Source: Steroidobacteraceae bacterium (GTDB lineage: Bacteria; Pseudomonadota; Gammaproteobacteria; Steroidobacterales; Steroidobacteraceae). From it: DNA of 54,936 bases. A program made the position numbers and the translations under genes. The stretch spans positions 1 to 54,936 of the forward strand of contig JALORN010000018.1 in NCBI GenBank assembly GCA_025458905.1, written 5' to 3'. The notes under the pieces were generated by a model that saw only the letters and a program-made list of their open reading frames with translations, made no database searches and was not told the origin of the DNA. Shown here in pieces: positions 19,809-28,529 of this stretch. The number at the start of each line of letters is the position of its first letter. The first letter of the stretch is position 1.

Positions 19809-20090
19809 TCAGGCTGCCGGCTTGGCCGGGGCGGGCCCGGAGTAGCGCGGCGGGGCGTCGAGGCAGGGCTCGTCGGCGGACCGCGGCCGCTCCGGCTCCT
19901 GGAGTGGCGGTACCGACAACGCGCTGCGCGTGTCCGGCCCCTGCAGTCCCGCTGGCACCTTGAGCGGCCCGTTGTCGACGGCGGTGGCGTAGTCCTCGGG
20001 CCTGGCGCAGGTCGCCTTGAAGACGGACCCACAACCGGCGAGCAGTGCGCTCGCGACGAGTAGCAGTGACAGGGACAGCGGCTTGGTCAT
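19809..20090 (-). CDS. Short BamC-like lipoprotein
   Basis: A 93-residue predicted lipoprotein: hydrophobic signal then lipobox LLAGC with Cys20. It follows dapA by 28 bases, exactly where bamC (nlpB) sits in E. coli. After the lipid anchor it is unstructured-looking, with DYATAVDNGPLKVPAGLQGPD resembling the extended N-terminal BamC segment that binds BamD. The two helix-grip domains of full BamC (about 340 residues) are absent, and no further coding sequence follows before the tRNA. So it is either a minimal BamC or an unrelated dapA-linked lipoprotein. I used the ATG with AAGGTG upstream over a GTG three codons earlier. Confidence 0.7.
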   Translation of the reverse strand: MTKPLSLSLLLVASALLAGCGSVFKATCARPEDYATAVDNGPLKVPAGLQGPDTRSALSVPPLQEPERPRSADEPCLDAPPRYSGPAPAKPAA

Positions 20091-20118
20091 CCGGGGCACC
20101 TTGGCGGCGACGGGCGCG

Positions 20119-20991
20119 TCACAGGCCGGCGGCGCGCATCGCCTCGCGCAGCCGCTCGTGGAAACGCTGCGACAGGGGCGTCAGCGGGAGCCGCAGGCCC
20201 GGCCCGATCAGCCCCATCTGGTGCATCACCCACTTGACGGGAATCGGGTTGGCTTCGAGGAACAGGCGCTCGTGCAGCGCGGCCAGCCGTGCGTCGGCGG
20301 CCTCCGCCGCCTCGCGCCTGCCGGCCAGCGCCGCTGCCATGACTTCGGACATCTGGCGAGGCGCGACGTTCGCCGTGACCGACACGGTGCCCCGCGCACC
20401 GGCGAGCACCGCCTCCCGGGCGGTCGCGTCGTCGCCGGACAGCACGTCGAAGCCGGGACCGCAGGCCGCGACCAGCTCACGCACGCGGCCGACGTCGGCG
20501 ACGGCTTCCTTGATGGCGACGATGCGCGGCAGCTCGGCGAGCCGGGCCACCGTCTGCGGCAGCATGTCGACGGCCGTGCGCCCGGGCACGTTGTAGAGCA
20601 TCAGCGGGACGGGGCTCGCGGCCGCCACCGCGGCGAAGTGTAGGTACAGGCCCTCCTGCGTGGGCTTGTTGTAGGCGGGCGTGACCACCAACAGCGCGTC
20701 GACGCCGAGCCCACCGAGCCAGGCGGCGCGCTCGACGGTGGCGGCGGTGCTGCTGGTGCCCGCGCCGGCCAGCAGCTGCACCCGGCCGCGCAGCTGCTCG
20801 CGCGAGCGCACGACGAGCTCGCGCAACTCGGCGTCCGAGAGGGTCGCCGACTCGCCGGTGGTGCCACCGACCACGATGCCCCGCGTGCCGTTGGCGGCGT
20901 GGAACTCGAGGAGCCGCGCCCAGGCCTGGTGGTCGATCGCCCCGTCCGCGTGCATGGGAGTGACGATGGCGACGTAGCTGCCCGAGAACAT
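20119..20991 (-). CDS. dapA: 4-hydroxy-tetrahydrodipicolinate synthase
   Basis: Condenses pyruvate with aspartate semialdehyde in the diaminopimelate/lysine pathway. The 290-residue TIM barrel shows the Schiff-base lysine K161 (IVAIKEAVADV), Y133 and R138 (LYNVPGRTA), the catalytic T44/T45 in GTTGESATL and Y107 in TPAYNKPTQ. It is full length. It is divergent from gcvR with 189 bases between starts and is followed by the BamC-like lipoprotein gene. Confidence 0.97.
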   Translation of the reverse strand: MFSGSYVAIVTPMHADGAIDHQAWARLLEFHAANGTRGIVVGGTTGESATLSDAELRELVVRSREQLRGRVQLLAGAGTSSTAATVERAAWLGGLGVDALLVVTPAYNKPTQEGLYLHFAAVAAASPVPLMLYNVPGRTAVDMLPQTVARLAELPRIVAIKEAVADVGRVRELVAACGPGFDVLSGDDATAREAVLAGARGTVSVTANVAPRQMSEVMAAALAGRREAAEAADARLAALHERLFLEANPIPVKWVMHQMGLIGPGLRLPLTPLSQRFHERLREAMRAAGL

Positions 20992-21180
20992 GCCGGCCCC
21001 TGCCTGAAAGGACCGCGGATCTTACGGGCCGGCGCCGCGGGCGCGCAACCGCCACGCCCCGGTGGCGGGCGGCCGAAGTCGCCTTCAGCCCCACCAGTCG
21101 CTAAACTCACGACCGCCGGGCTGGCCGTCGTCGAACTGGCCGTCACCCATCCCTCCGTCACCCAGGGCCCTTGCCACGGA

Positions 21181-21711
21181 ATGAAACAGCACATCGCCGT
21201 TTCCGCGATCGGAACCGACCGAACCGGAATCGTTCACGACCTCACGCGCGTGATCAGCGAGTGCGGCGGCAACATCAGCGAGAGCCGCATGGCGAGCCTC
21301 GGCTCCGAGTTCGCGATGGTGCTGCTCGTCTCGGGCAACTGGCACTCGCTGGCCAAGCTCGAGACCGAGCTGAAGAAGCTCGGCGATGCCTCCGGCCTGA
21401 CGGTGAACCTGCGACGCACCGAACCGCGGTCGGCGCGCACCGACATGCTGCCCTACTCGATCGATGCGGTCTGCCTGGACCAGACGGGCATCGTTTCCGC
21501 GCTCGCGGGCTTCTGCTCGAGTCGCGGCATCGACATCGGCGAGGTCGCGACGCGCAGCTACCCCGCCGCCCACACGGGCGCGCAGATGTTCTCGGTGCAG
21601 ATGGTGGTGAACGTGCCGAGCCGCGTCCACCTCGCCCACCTGCGCGAGGAGTTCATGGAGTTCTGCGACTCCCTGAACCTCGACGCGATCCTCGAGCCGG
21701 TGAAGTCCTGA
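21181..21711 (+). CDS. gcvR: Glycine cleavage system transcriptional repressor-like ACT protein GcvR
   Basis: A 176-residue protein made of two ACT domains: the first begins IAVSAIGTDRTGIVHDLTRV, the second DAVCLDQTGIVSALAGFCSS. In E. coli GcvR binds glycine and controls GcvA at the gcv operon by protein contact. The order dapA (divergent)-gcvR-bcp is the same as in E. coli, which supports the call. No gcvA or gcvTHP gene is in the window. The ATG has AACGG-type weak upstream sequence but starts exactly at the first ACT strand. Confidence 0.9.
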   Translation: MKQHIAVSAIGTDRTGIVHDLTRVISECGGNISESRMASLGSEFAMVLLVSGNWHSLAKLETELKKLGDASGLTVNLRRTEPRSARTDMLPYSIDAVCLDQTGIVSALAGFCSSRGIDIGEVATRSYPAAHTGAQMFSVQMVVNVPSRVHLAHLREEFMEFCDSLNLDAILEPVKS

Positions 21712-21829
21712 CGGGCGGCACCGCCCTCCACGAACCGGCGTGCCAGGGCTGGCGCACCGCCGTTCACCCGGGGCCGCCGCGACCGGCGGCCCGGCCAATC
21801 CAGCGTACACAGGGAGCAAGCGCAGTCCG

Positions 21830-22297
21830 ATGAGCAAGATCACCGTGGGCACCAAGGTGCCCGCCTTCTCCGCCAAGACCACCGACGGCAGCACCTGGAA
21901 GCTCGCCGACGCCGACGGCCGCAAGGTCGTGCTCTACTTCTACCCCAAGGACATGACGCCGGGCTGCACGGTGGAGGCGCGCGAGTTCCGCGACGCCGCG
22001 GCCGACTTCAAGAAGGCCGGGGCCGTAGTGGTCGGGGTGTCGCGCGACAGCTGCACCTCGCACGCGAAATTCCGCGACAAGGAGTCGCTGAACTTCGAGC
22101 TGCTGTCCGACGAGGACGAGAAGCTCTGCCGCCTGTTCGACGTCATCAAGGAGAAGAACATGTACGGCAAGAAGGTCATGGGCATCGAGCGCAGCACCTT
22201 CCTGATCGGCGCCGACGGCAAGCTCGCGCGCGAGTGGCGCAAGGTGAAGGTCGACGGCCACGTGGCCGAGGTGCTCGCGGCCGCCCGCGGGCTCTGA
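21830..22297 (+). CDS. bcp: Thiol peroxidase BCP/PrxQ
   Basis: A peroxiredoxin of 155 residues that reduces hydrogen and lipid peroxides with thioredoxin. The peroxidatic Cys is C46 in DMTPGCTVEAREF. The usual resolving Cys five residues later is replaced by Arg51, so this is not the common alpha2-type 2-Cys form. Other cysteines are C75 (SRDSCTSHAKF) and C100 (KLCRLF); C75, at the start of helix alpha3, could resolve as in the Xylella PrxQ type. It is 118 bases downstream of gcvR and preceded by AGGGAG. A CGCCGCC/GGCGGCG inverted repeat follows the stop. Confidence 0.94.
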   Translation: MSKITVGTKVPAFSAKTTDGSTWKLADADGRKVVLYFYPKDMTPGCTVEAREFRDAAADFKKAGAVVVGVSRDSCTSHAKFRDKESLNFELLSDEDEKLCRLFDVIKEKNMYGKKVMGIERSTFLIGADGKLAREWRKVKVDGHVAEVLAAARGL

Positions 22298-22299
22298 CG

Positions 22300-22321
22300 C
22301 GCCGCCGGCGCAGGGCGGCGG
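22300..22321 (+). terminator. Inverted repeat after bcp
   Basis: CGCCGCC (22300-22306) and GGCGGCG (22315-22321) can form a seven-base stem directly after the bcp stop codon. There is no T-tract, and the composition (all G/C) makes chance pairing likely, so this is a weak terminator candidate. Confidence 0.25.
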
Positions 22322-22369
22322 CGTCGCAGGTGCCACCGGGAGGTCCGTGCCAGCCATGAAGGTCCCGAG

Positions 22370-23788
22370 TTGAAGAAGCGCAAGTCCGCGCAGTCGCGCC
22401 GCCTGTTCGTGCTCGACACGAACGTGCTGATGCACGACCCGGCGGCGATCTTCCGTTTCGAGGAGCACGACATCTACCTGCCGATGGTGGTGCTCGAGGA
22501 ACTGGATGCGAACAAGAAGGGGCTGTCGGAGGCGTCGCGCAACGTGCGCCAGGTCAGCCGCTTCCTCGACGACCTGATGCGCGCGGCGACCAAGGACGAG
22601 ATCGACCGGGGCCTGCCCCTGCCCTCCCAGACTCTGGGCAACCCCGGCAGGAAGTCCGGCGCCGGACGGCTGTTCTTCCAGACTCGACAGCTGAGCTCGG
22701 CGTTGCCCGACCACCTGCCCGGCCACGGCAACGACAACGCGATCCTCGCGCAGACGCTGGCGCTGCAGGCCCTGCACCACGACGCACAGGTCGTGCTGGT
22801 CTCCAAGGACATCAACCTGCGGATCAAGGCCGCGGTCGTCGGCGTGCACGCCGAGGACTACTTCAGCGACCGCACGATCGAGGACGCCGACGTCCTCTAC
22901 ACCGGCCAGGCGGCGCTGGGCGCCGGCTTCTGGGAGAAGCATGCGAAGGACATGCGCTCGTGGCGCGAGGGCACGCGCACCTGGTACGAGCTGACCGGGC
23001 CGGCGGCACGGGAGTGGGTGCCCAACCAGTTCGTCTACGAGGAACGCGACGGCGGCATCGAGGCGATCGTGCGGCGCGTGTCCGGCTCGACCGCGACGCT
23101 CGAGCTGCTGCGCGACTTCCGCAGCGAACGCCACGGCGTGTGGGGCATCGCCGCGCGCAACCGCGAGCAGAACTTCGCACTCAACCTGCTGACCGACCCG
23201 GAGATCGACTTCGTCTCCGTGCTCGGGCCGGCGGGCACCGGCAAGACCCTGCTGACGCTGGCTGCCGGGCTGGCGCAGACGCTCGAGGGCAACCGTTTCG
23301 CCGAGATCATCATGACCCGCGTGACGATCCCGCTCGGCGAGGACATCGGCTTCCTGCCGGGCACCGAGGAGGAGAAGATGGAGCCCTGGATGGGCGCCCT
23401 GATGGACAACCTGGAGGTGCTGACCCAGAGCTCGGAAGGCGGCAGCTGGGGGCGGCAGGCGACCAACGACCTGCTCCGCAACCGCATCAAGATCCGCTCG
23501 CTCAACTTCATGCGCGGCCGCACCTTCCTGAACCGCTTCGTCATCCTCGACGAGGCCCAGAACCTCACGCCGAAGCAGATGAAGGCCCTGGTGACGCGCG
23601 CCGGCCCGGGCACCAAGCTCGTCTGCCTCGGCAACATCGCCCAGATCGACACGCCCTACCTCACCGAAACCACCTCCGGCCTCACCTTCGTCGTGAACCG
23701 CTTCCGTGGCTGGCCGCACTCCGGCCACATCACCCTGGTGCGGGGCGAGCGCTCCCGGCTCGCCGACTACGCTTCCGAGACCCTCTGA
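22370..23788 (+). CDS. PIN-PhoH family ATPase/ribonuclease (YlaK-type)
   Basis: A 472-residue two-domain protein. The N-terminal PIN nuclease domain (about 10-155) has D16 in FVLDTNVLMH and the acidic pair in LEELD (42-46). The C-terminal PhoH ATPase domain has Walker A GPAGTGKT (286-293) and Walker B FVILDEAQN with D394. Related PIN-PhoH fusions unwind and cleave RNA; the role in proteobacteria is not established. It starts at TTG (MKKRKSAQSRR) with AAGG upstream; the nearby ATG at 22356 is out of frame. It is upstream of and close to the BepA-type gene. Confidence 0.92.
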   Translation: MKKRKSAQSRRLFVLDTNVLMHDPAAIFRFEEHDIYLPMVVLEELDANKKGLSEASRNVRQVSRFLDDLMRAATKDEIDRGLPLPSQTLGNPGRKSGAGRLFFQTRQLSSALPDHLPGHGNDNAILAQTLALQALHHDAQVVLVSKDINLRIKAAVVGVHAEDYFSDRTIEDADVLYTGQAALGAGFWEKHAKDMRSWREGTRTWYELTGPAAREWVPNQFVYEERDGGIEAIVRRVSGSTATLELLRDFRSERHGVWGIAARNREQNFALNLLTDPEIDFVSVLGPAGTGKTLLTLAAGLAQTLEGNRFAEIIMTRVTIPLGEDIGFLPGTEEEKMEPWMGALMDNLEVLTQSSEGGSWGRQATNDLLRNRIKIRSLNFMRGRTFLNRFVILDEAQNLTPKQMKALVTRAGPGTKLVCLGNIAQIDTPYLTETTSGLTFVVNRFRGWPHSGHITLVRGERSRLADYASETL

Positions 23789-23819
23789 ACTCCCTTACCG
23801 GGGGCAGGTCACACCAGGG

Positions 23820-25316
23820 ATGCACCGGATTTTCCCCAGCCTGCTGGCAGCCGCCGTCCTCGCCCTCGGGCACGAGGCGGCGGCCCAGTCGTCGGCGCCG
23901 GACCTGCCGGACATCGGCTCCCCGGCCGATGCGACCATCACGCGCAACGACGAGTACCAGATCGGGCAGATGATCGTCCGCGGCCTGCGCGAGCAGGGCC
24001 AGGTGATGGACGACCCGGAGGTCAACGACTACATCCAGACGATCGGCTCGAGGATCGCGGCGCAGGCCCAGGACGGCGGGCAGCGCTTCCAGTTCTTCGT
24101 GGTGCGGGACGGGGCGATCAACGCCTTCGCGCTGCCGGGCGGGTTCATCGGCGTCAACCAGGGCTTGATGACCGCGACCGCCAACGAGTCGCAGCTCGCC
24201 AGCGTGCTGGCCCACGAGATCGCGCACGTCACCCAGCGCCACATCGCGCGCTCGATCCGCGCGCAGGGGCGCCAGAGCCTCGCGTCCGCCGCGGCGATCC
24301 TCGCCGCGATCCTCATCGGGGCCACGACCGGCTCGCCGGACGCGGCCCAGGCGGGCATCGCCATAGCCCAGGGCACGGCGGCCCAGCAGCGCATCAACTT
24401 CACCCGTGCGAACGAGTACGAGGCCGACCGCATCGGCATCGGCTTCCTGGCCGCCGCTGGCTTCGACCCGTTCGGGATGCCGGATTTCTTCGAGACCCTC
24501 GGGCGCCGCTCCGGCCTCGCCGGCTCGATGGTGCCGGAGTTCCTGCAGACCCACCCGGTCACGAGCAACCGCATCGCCGAGTCGCGCGACCGCGCCGCGC
24601 AGATCGCCCGCAACGTGCTGCCCGAGTCGCCGGCCTACCAGTACGTGCGCGAGCGGGTCCGTGTACTCGGGGCGCCGCCCGAGGCGGACCTGCGGCCCTA
24701 CTACGCGGCGCTCCGGGAGCGCCGCGAGCTGACCCCCGGCCAGCAGTACGGCGAGGCGCTGGCGCAGATGCGGGCCGGCGAGCGCGAGGCGGCCGCGGGC
24801 ACCCTGATCGAGCTCAGCGCGGCGCGTCAGGGCAGCCCGATGCTGCAGGCCGCGCTCGGCCAGGCGCTGATGTCCGCCGGGCGCCAGGACCGCGCGCTCG
24901 CGACCTTCCGCGAGGGCCTGGCGATCGCGCCGCGCAACGTACCCCTCAGCGTGCGCTATGCCGAGGCGTTGATGCAGGCCGGGCGTGCCCGGGAAGCCCA
25001 CGAGGTCCTGCTGGACGTGTTCAACAACGTGCCGCCCACGCCAGAACAGATCCGCCTGACGGCGCTGGCCGCCAGCGACGCCGGCGCCACCGGCGACGCC
25101 TACTACTACATGAGCGAATACCACATCGCGAGCGGCGACCTGCCACTGGCCGGCAAGCAGCTCGAGCTGGCGCTCGCCGCGCCGGACCTGACGCCCGTGC
25201 AGCGCGCGCGCTTCTCGGCCCGGTTGAAGGAGATCCGCGACGTGCTCGCCGAGAGCGCCCGCGGGCGGTGGCGTGCCCGGGAGGCGTCCAACGACGCTGG
25301 TATGATGCCGCGATGA
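23820..25316 (+). CDS. bepA: M48-family periplasmic metalloprotease/chaperone with TPR domain (BepA-type)
   Basis: Supports outer-membrane protein assembly, degrading or helping LptD and BAM substrates. The 498 residues contain a signal peptide (MHRIFPSLLAAAVLALGHEAAAQS), the zinc motif HEIAH (132-136) with the third ligand E199 in NEYEAD, and C-terminal TPR-like helices (about 310-480). E. coli BepA (YfgC) is 487 residues, with the same plan. Its stop overlaps the mlaA start (ATGA), so protease and lipid-asymmetry factor are translationally coupled. Confidence 0.92.
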   Translation: MHRIFPSLLAAAVLALGHEAAAQSSAPDLPDIGSPADATITRNDEYQIGQMIVRGLREQGQVMDDPEVNDYIQTIGSRIAAQAQDGGQRFQFFVVRDGAINAFALPGGFIGVNQGLMTATANESQLASVLAHEIAHVTQRHIARSIRAQGRQSLASAAAILAAILIGATTGSPDAAQAGIAIAQGTAAQQRINFTRANEYEADRIGIGFLAAAGFDPFGMPDFFETLGRRSGLAGSMVPEFLQTHPVTSNRIAESRDRAAQIARNVLPESPAYQYVRERVRVLGAPPEADLRPYYAALRERRELTPGQQYGEALAQMRAGEREAAAGTLIELSAARQGSPMLQAALGQALMSAGRQDRALATFREGLAIAPRNVPLSVRYAEALMQAGRAREAHEVLLDVFNNVPPTPEQIRLTALAASDAGATGDAYYYMSEYHIASGDLPLAGKQLELALAAPDLTPVQRARFSARLKEIRDVLAESARGRWRAREASNDAGMMPR

Positions 25317-26119
25317 ATTCCCGCCTCCGCGGCACCGTCGCGGCCCTGTGCCTCGCGTGCCTCTCGTCTGCCTGCGCCACCGTTCCGTCGACCCGTACGC
25401 CCGATCCACGTGATCCGTTCGAACGCGTCAACCGTGGCACGTTCGCCTTCAACCAGTCGCTCGACAAGGCGGTGCTGCGCCCGGCGATCCGCGGCTACCG
25501 CAAGGTCACGCCGCGCGTCGTGCGCACCGGGCTGTCGAACTTCTTCTCGAACGCCGAGTATCCGGTCGTCATCCTCAACAACCTGCTGCAGGGCAAGTTC
25601 GGGCCCGCGGCGTCCGACACGGGACGGTTTTTGCTCAACACCACGCTCGGGGTCGGCGGCTTCCTCGACCCGGCGACCGACGCCGGGCTCGACCGCAACA
25701 ACGAGGACTTCGGCCAGACCCTCGGCCGCTGGGGCGTGCCGGCGGGCCCCTACGTAATGATCCCGTTCCTCGGGCCCTACACGCTGCGCGACGGGTTCGG
25801 GGCGCTGGCGGACAACTTCGTCGAGCCGCGCCAGTTGCTCACCAGCCAGCGGGCCAACAACCTGGTCTGGGTCGGCGGCCAGCTCGACCGGCGCTCCAGG
25901 CTCAGCGACACCGACGCCATCATCGATCGTGCCGGGGATCCCTACGCGTTCGTCCGCAGCGCCTACCTGCAGCGGCGCCAGTATCTCGTCACCGATGGTG
26001 CCGCCGCGGACGACGAATCGCCGCTCGAGGATCCCCTCGACGACCCACTCGACGACCCGGCGGGCGAGCCGCAGCCGACCGAAGGGGTGTCCGGAGACAC
26101 GCCGGAGGCGCCGCAATAG
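25313..26119 (+). CDS. mlaA: Phospholipid-binding outer-membrane lipoprotein MlaA (VacJ)
   Basis: Removes phospholipids from the outer leaflet of the outer membrane and hands them to MlaC. Of 268 residues the first 21 form a lipoprotein signal with Cys21 (LSSAC). The family signature DPFERVNRGTFAFN is at 34-47, and GVGGFLDPATDAGL and PYVMIPFLGPYTLRDG are conserved pore-forming segments. The C-terminus has an acidic Pro-rich tail with a repeated DPLDDPLDDP, beyond the usual domain. It overlaps bepA by four bases and converges on mlaFEDCB with 79 bases between stops. Confidence 0.95.
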   Translation: MNSRLRGTVAALCLACLSSACATVPSTRTPDPRDPFERVNRGTFAFNQSLDKAVLRPAIRGYRKVTPRVVRTGLSNFFSNAEYPVVILNNLLQGKFGPAASDTGRFLLNTTLGVGGFLDPATDAGLDRNNEDFGQTLGRWGVPAGPYVMIPFLGPYTLRDGFGALADNFVEPRQLLTSQRANNLVWVGGQLDRRSRLSDTDAIIDRAGDPYAFVRSAYLQRRQYLVTDGAAADDESPLEDPLDDPLDDPAGEPQPTEGVSGDTPEAPQ

Positions 26120-26198
26120 CGGATGCCGCAGTCGCGACCATGCAGGGCTGCCCCGCGCCGGCGCGCGTGACGCCACGCGCGCACACGCACCCGACCGT

Positions 26199-26516
26199 TC
26201 AGGCGGGGGCGATCAGTTCGTCCAGTTCGCTGATGCGCGCGAGGTCCAGCAGCTTCGGCGGCAGGGCGTGCAGGCGCAGCGTCCGGCCAGACCGGCGCGC
26301 CCAGCCCAGCCAGTCCACCAGCACTGCCAGCCCCGCACTGTCGGCGCTCGACACTCCGCCACAGTCGAGCTCGAGCGCCGGATCTCCCGTGCCCGCGAAC
26401 GCCGCGAGCCCGGCAGAGTGCAGCGCCGCGGCCGTCGCGAAGGTCATCGCGCCACCCACCGCGAAACGCCCGCCCCCCGCGGGCGTGAACGTGAAGGACG
26501 CCGGGGGCGTGCTCAC
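26199..26516 (-). CDS. mlaB: STAS-domain protein MlaB
   Basis: The cytoplasmic STAS subunit that stabilises and activates the MlaFE transporter. It has 105 residues: a beta-strand start FTFTPAGGGRFAVGGAMTF, LELDCGGVSSADSAGLAVLVDW with the STAS phosphoacceptor-region serines, and a helical end. It starts at GTG overlapping the mlaC stop (GTGA). It is the last gene of the mla operon here; no BolA-like ibaG or murA follows on this strand. Confidence 0.9.
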   Translation of the reverse strand: MSTPPASFTFTPAGGGRFAVGGAMTFATAAALHSAGLAAFAGTGDPALELDCGGVSSADSAGLAVLVDWLGWARRSGRTLRLHALPPKLLDLARISELDELIAPA

Positions 26517-27223
26517 GCGCGCTGCTTGGAGGCGGCAGGCGCCTTGACGCCCTGGGTCTCGAGGCGCTGGATCACGGCGTCGATGCCCTTCTGGTCGATC
26601 TCCGCGCCGAAGTCCTCGCGGAAGCTCTTGACGTAGCTGATGCCTTCGATCGTCACGTCCCAGGCCTTCCAGCCGGCATCGCCCTTGCGCAGCGAGTAGT
26701 TGACCGGGATCCGGTCGCCGTTGCTGCGCTTCACCTCGGTGCGCACGGTGGCGGTGGTGGCGGTCGGCTCGACTTTCGCCGGGAGGACCTTGATGCGGTC
26801 CCCGGTGAACTCCACCAGCGCGTCGCCGTAGTTGTTGAGCAGCGACTTGTAGAACGCATCGACGAAGCGCTGGCGCTGCTGCGGGGTCGCGGTGCGCCAG
26901 TGCTTGGCGAGCACCAGCCGCGCTGCATAGTCGACGTCGAAGTAAGGCAGCAGGACGCGATCGACCAGCGCATAGACCTTCCCCGGCTCCTTGCGGTACT
27001 CGGCCCGGCGAGCGTCGAGTTCCTTCAGCATGGCGTTCGCTGCCGACTCGATCAGCTGCGACGGGCCGCTGGCATCGACCTCGGGCGCGCCGCTGCGCGG
27101 CGCGGCCGCCGCCTGCGGTGCGGCTGCCGGGGCCGCCTGCTGCGCGGTGACGGGCGCCGGCACGCCCGCGGCGGCCACGAGGCCTGCCACGACGATCACG
27201 GGCGCGTTGAGACGGATCTTCAC
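26513..27223 (-). CDS. mlaC: Periplasmic phospholipid carrier MlaC
   Basis: A soluble periplasmic shuttle between MlaA and MlaD. The 236 residues begin with a signal peptide (MKIRLNAPVIVVAGLVAAAGVP and an AQQ-type cleavage region), followed by an Ala/Pro-rich linker unusual in length (about 28-50), then the MlaC/Ttg2D domain with YFDVDYAARLVLAKHWRTA and the C-terminal DVTIEGISYVKSFREDF. It overlaps both neighbours by four bases: mlaD upstream, mlaB downstream. Confidence 0.95.
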   Translation of the reverse strand: MKIRLNAPVIVVAGLVAAAGVPAPVTAQQAAPAAAPQAAAAPRSGAPEVDASGPSQLIESAANAMLKELDARRAEYRKEPGKVYALVDRVLLPYFDVDYAARLVLAKHWRTATPQQRQRFVDAFYKSLLNNYGDALVEFTGDRIKVLPAKVEPTATTATVRTEVKRSNGDRIPVNYSLRKGDAGWKAWDVTIEGISYVKSFREDFGAEIDQKGIDAVIQRLETQGVKAPAASKQRA

Positions 27224-27744
27224 TTGGCATCCTCCTTGGCGGGCTCCTCCGCCTGCCCTTTGCTGGAGTCCCCATCGCTGCCGCGGCCGGCGAAGTTCGC
27301 GAAGAACTTGTTGACCAGCGACTCGAGCACGATGGCTGACTGGGTGAACTCGATCTGACCGCCATCCTTCAGGTAGGTTTCCGAACCGCCGGGACCGATT
27401 CCGACGTACTTGCCGCCGAGCAGCCCCTGCGTCTGGATGCTCGCGTCGCTGTCCTCGGGGATGCGGTCGAACTGCGGGTCGATGCGCAAGGTGACGACCG
27501 CGCGGAAGTCGTCGGGGTCGAAGCCCACGGACTGTACGCGGCCGATCGTCACGCCCGCCATGCTGACCGGGGAGCCGGTCTTGAGGTCGCCCACGTTGTC
27601 GAACTTCGCGGTGACGCGGTAGCCGGCCTCGGACCCGAGGCTCAGGCCGCTGCCCGGCAGTTGCGTCGTCAGGAAGAACAGCGCTGCGAAGCCCAGCAGC
27701 ACGAACAGCCCGGTTCCGATTTCTAGCGCACGGTTGGGTCGCAT
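27220..27744 (-). CDS. mlaD: MCE-domain substrate-binding protein MlaD
   Basis: The membrane-anchored hexameric MCE ring of the MlaFEDB transporter. The 174 residues have one N-terminal transmembrane helix (ALEIGTGLFVLLGFAALFFL) and one MCE domain (about 40-118: YRVTAKFDNVGDLKTGSPV onward, with GLLGGKYVGI at the pore-loop region). The C-terminus is charged (GQAEEPAKEDAK). The gap to mlaE is 14 bases. Size and single MCE domain match E. coli MlaD (183 residues). Confidence 0.95.
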   Translation of the reverse strand: MRPNRALEIGTGLFVLLGFAALFFLTTQLPGSGLSLGSEAGYRVTAKFDNVGDLKTGSPVSMAGVTIGRVQSVGFDPDDFRAVVTLRIDPQFDRIPEDSDASIQTQGLLGGKYVGIGPGGSETYLKDGGQIEFTQSAIVLESLVNKFFANFAGRGSDGDSSKGQAEEPAKEDAK

Positions 27745-27758
27745 GTCTGGATGTCCCG

Positions 27759-28529
27759 TCAGAGGAAGGCGGCGGTGAGCATGTAGTCGAGCAGCAGGGT
27801 CAACACCGACGAGGTCACCACCGTGCGCGTGGTCGCGAGCCCGACGCCCTCGGCCGTGGGCGCGGCGTGGAAGCCCTCGTAGACCGCGACCAGGCTGCAG
27901 GCCGCGCCGAACACGACGCTCTTGATGATGCCCTCGGCGACGTCGTCGAGCTCGACGGCCGCCTGCATCTGCGACCAGAACGCGCCCGCGTCGACACCCA
28001 TCACCTGGACGCCGACCAGCTGGGCACCGAACAGCCCGACCACGTTGAAGATGGCGACCAGCAGCGGCAGCGCCACCAGCCCGCCGATGAAGCGCGGCGC
28101 CACCACGAGGCGCACCGGGTCGACGGCCATGATCTCCATGGCCGTGAGCTGGTCGGTGGCCTTCATCAGGCCGATCTCCGAGGTCAGCGCGGTGCCGGCG
28201 CGGCCGGCGAACAGCAGCGCGCCGACCACCGGGCCGAGTTCCTTCAGCAGCCCGAGCGCCGCCGCGACGCCGAGCGCGTCCTCGGAGCCGAAGCGCGCCA
28301 GCAGGTCGTGGCCCTGCAGCCCGAGCACCATGCCGACGAACAGGCCGCAGAGCATGATGATGATCAGCGAGCGCGCGCCCGCGTTGTAGACCTGGTGCAC
28401 GACGACGCGCGGCCGGCCGAGCGCGGGCAGGCACTGGGCGAGGATGCGGAAGAAAAACACGGCGACGGCGCCGATGCGACGCAGCGCCCCGACCAGCAGG
28501 CCGTCGGCAGCCGCGCCGGCGACGCTCAC
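27759..28529 (-). CDS. mlaE: ABC transporter permease MlaE
   Basis: The inner-membrane permease of the phospholipid transport system, 256 residues with about five membrane helices. Typical segments are SLIIIMLCGLFVGMVLGLQG, LGLLKELGPVVGALLFAGRAG with the conserved LGP and GRAG, and the helix near VLTLLLDYMLTAAF at the C-terminus. It starts at GTG overlapping the mlaF stop (GTGA), the same coupling seen at several junctions here. Confidence 0.95.
   Translation of the reverse strand: MSVAGAAADGLLVGALRRIGAVAVFFFRILAQCLPALGRPRVVVHQVYNAGARSLIIIMLCGLFVGMVLGLQGHDLLARFGSEDALGVAAALGLLKELGPVVGALLFAGRAGTALTSEIGLMKATDQLTAMEIMAVDPVRLVVAPRFIGGLVALPLLVAIFNVVGLFGAQLVGVQVMGVDAGAFWSQMQAAVELDDVAEGIIKSVVFGAACSLVAVYEGFHAAPTAEGVGLATTRTVVTSSVLTLLLDYMLTAAFL

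Noticed and set aside
26199..27365. A single 388-residue protein ending in a STAS domain
   Set aside because: The first part is out of frame with MlaC. MlaB starts at the GTG overlapping the mlaC stop.
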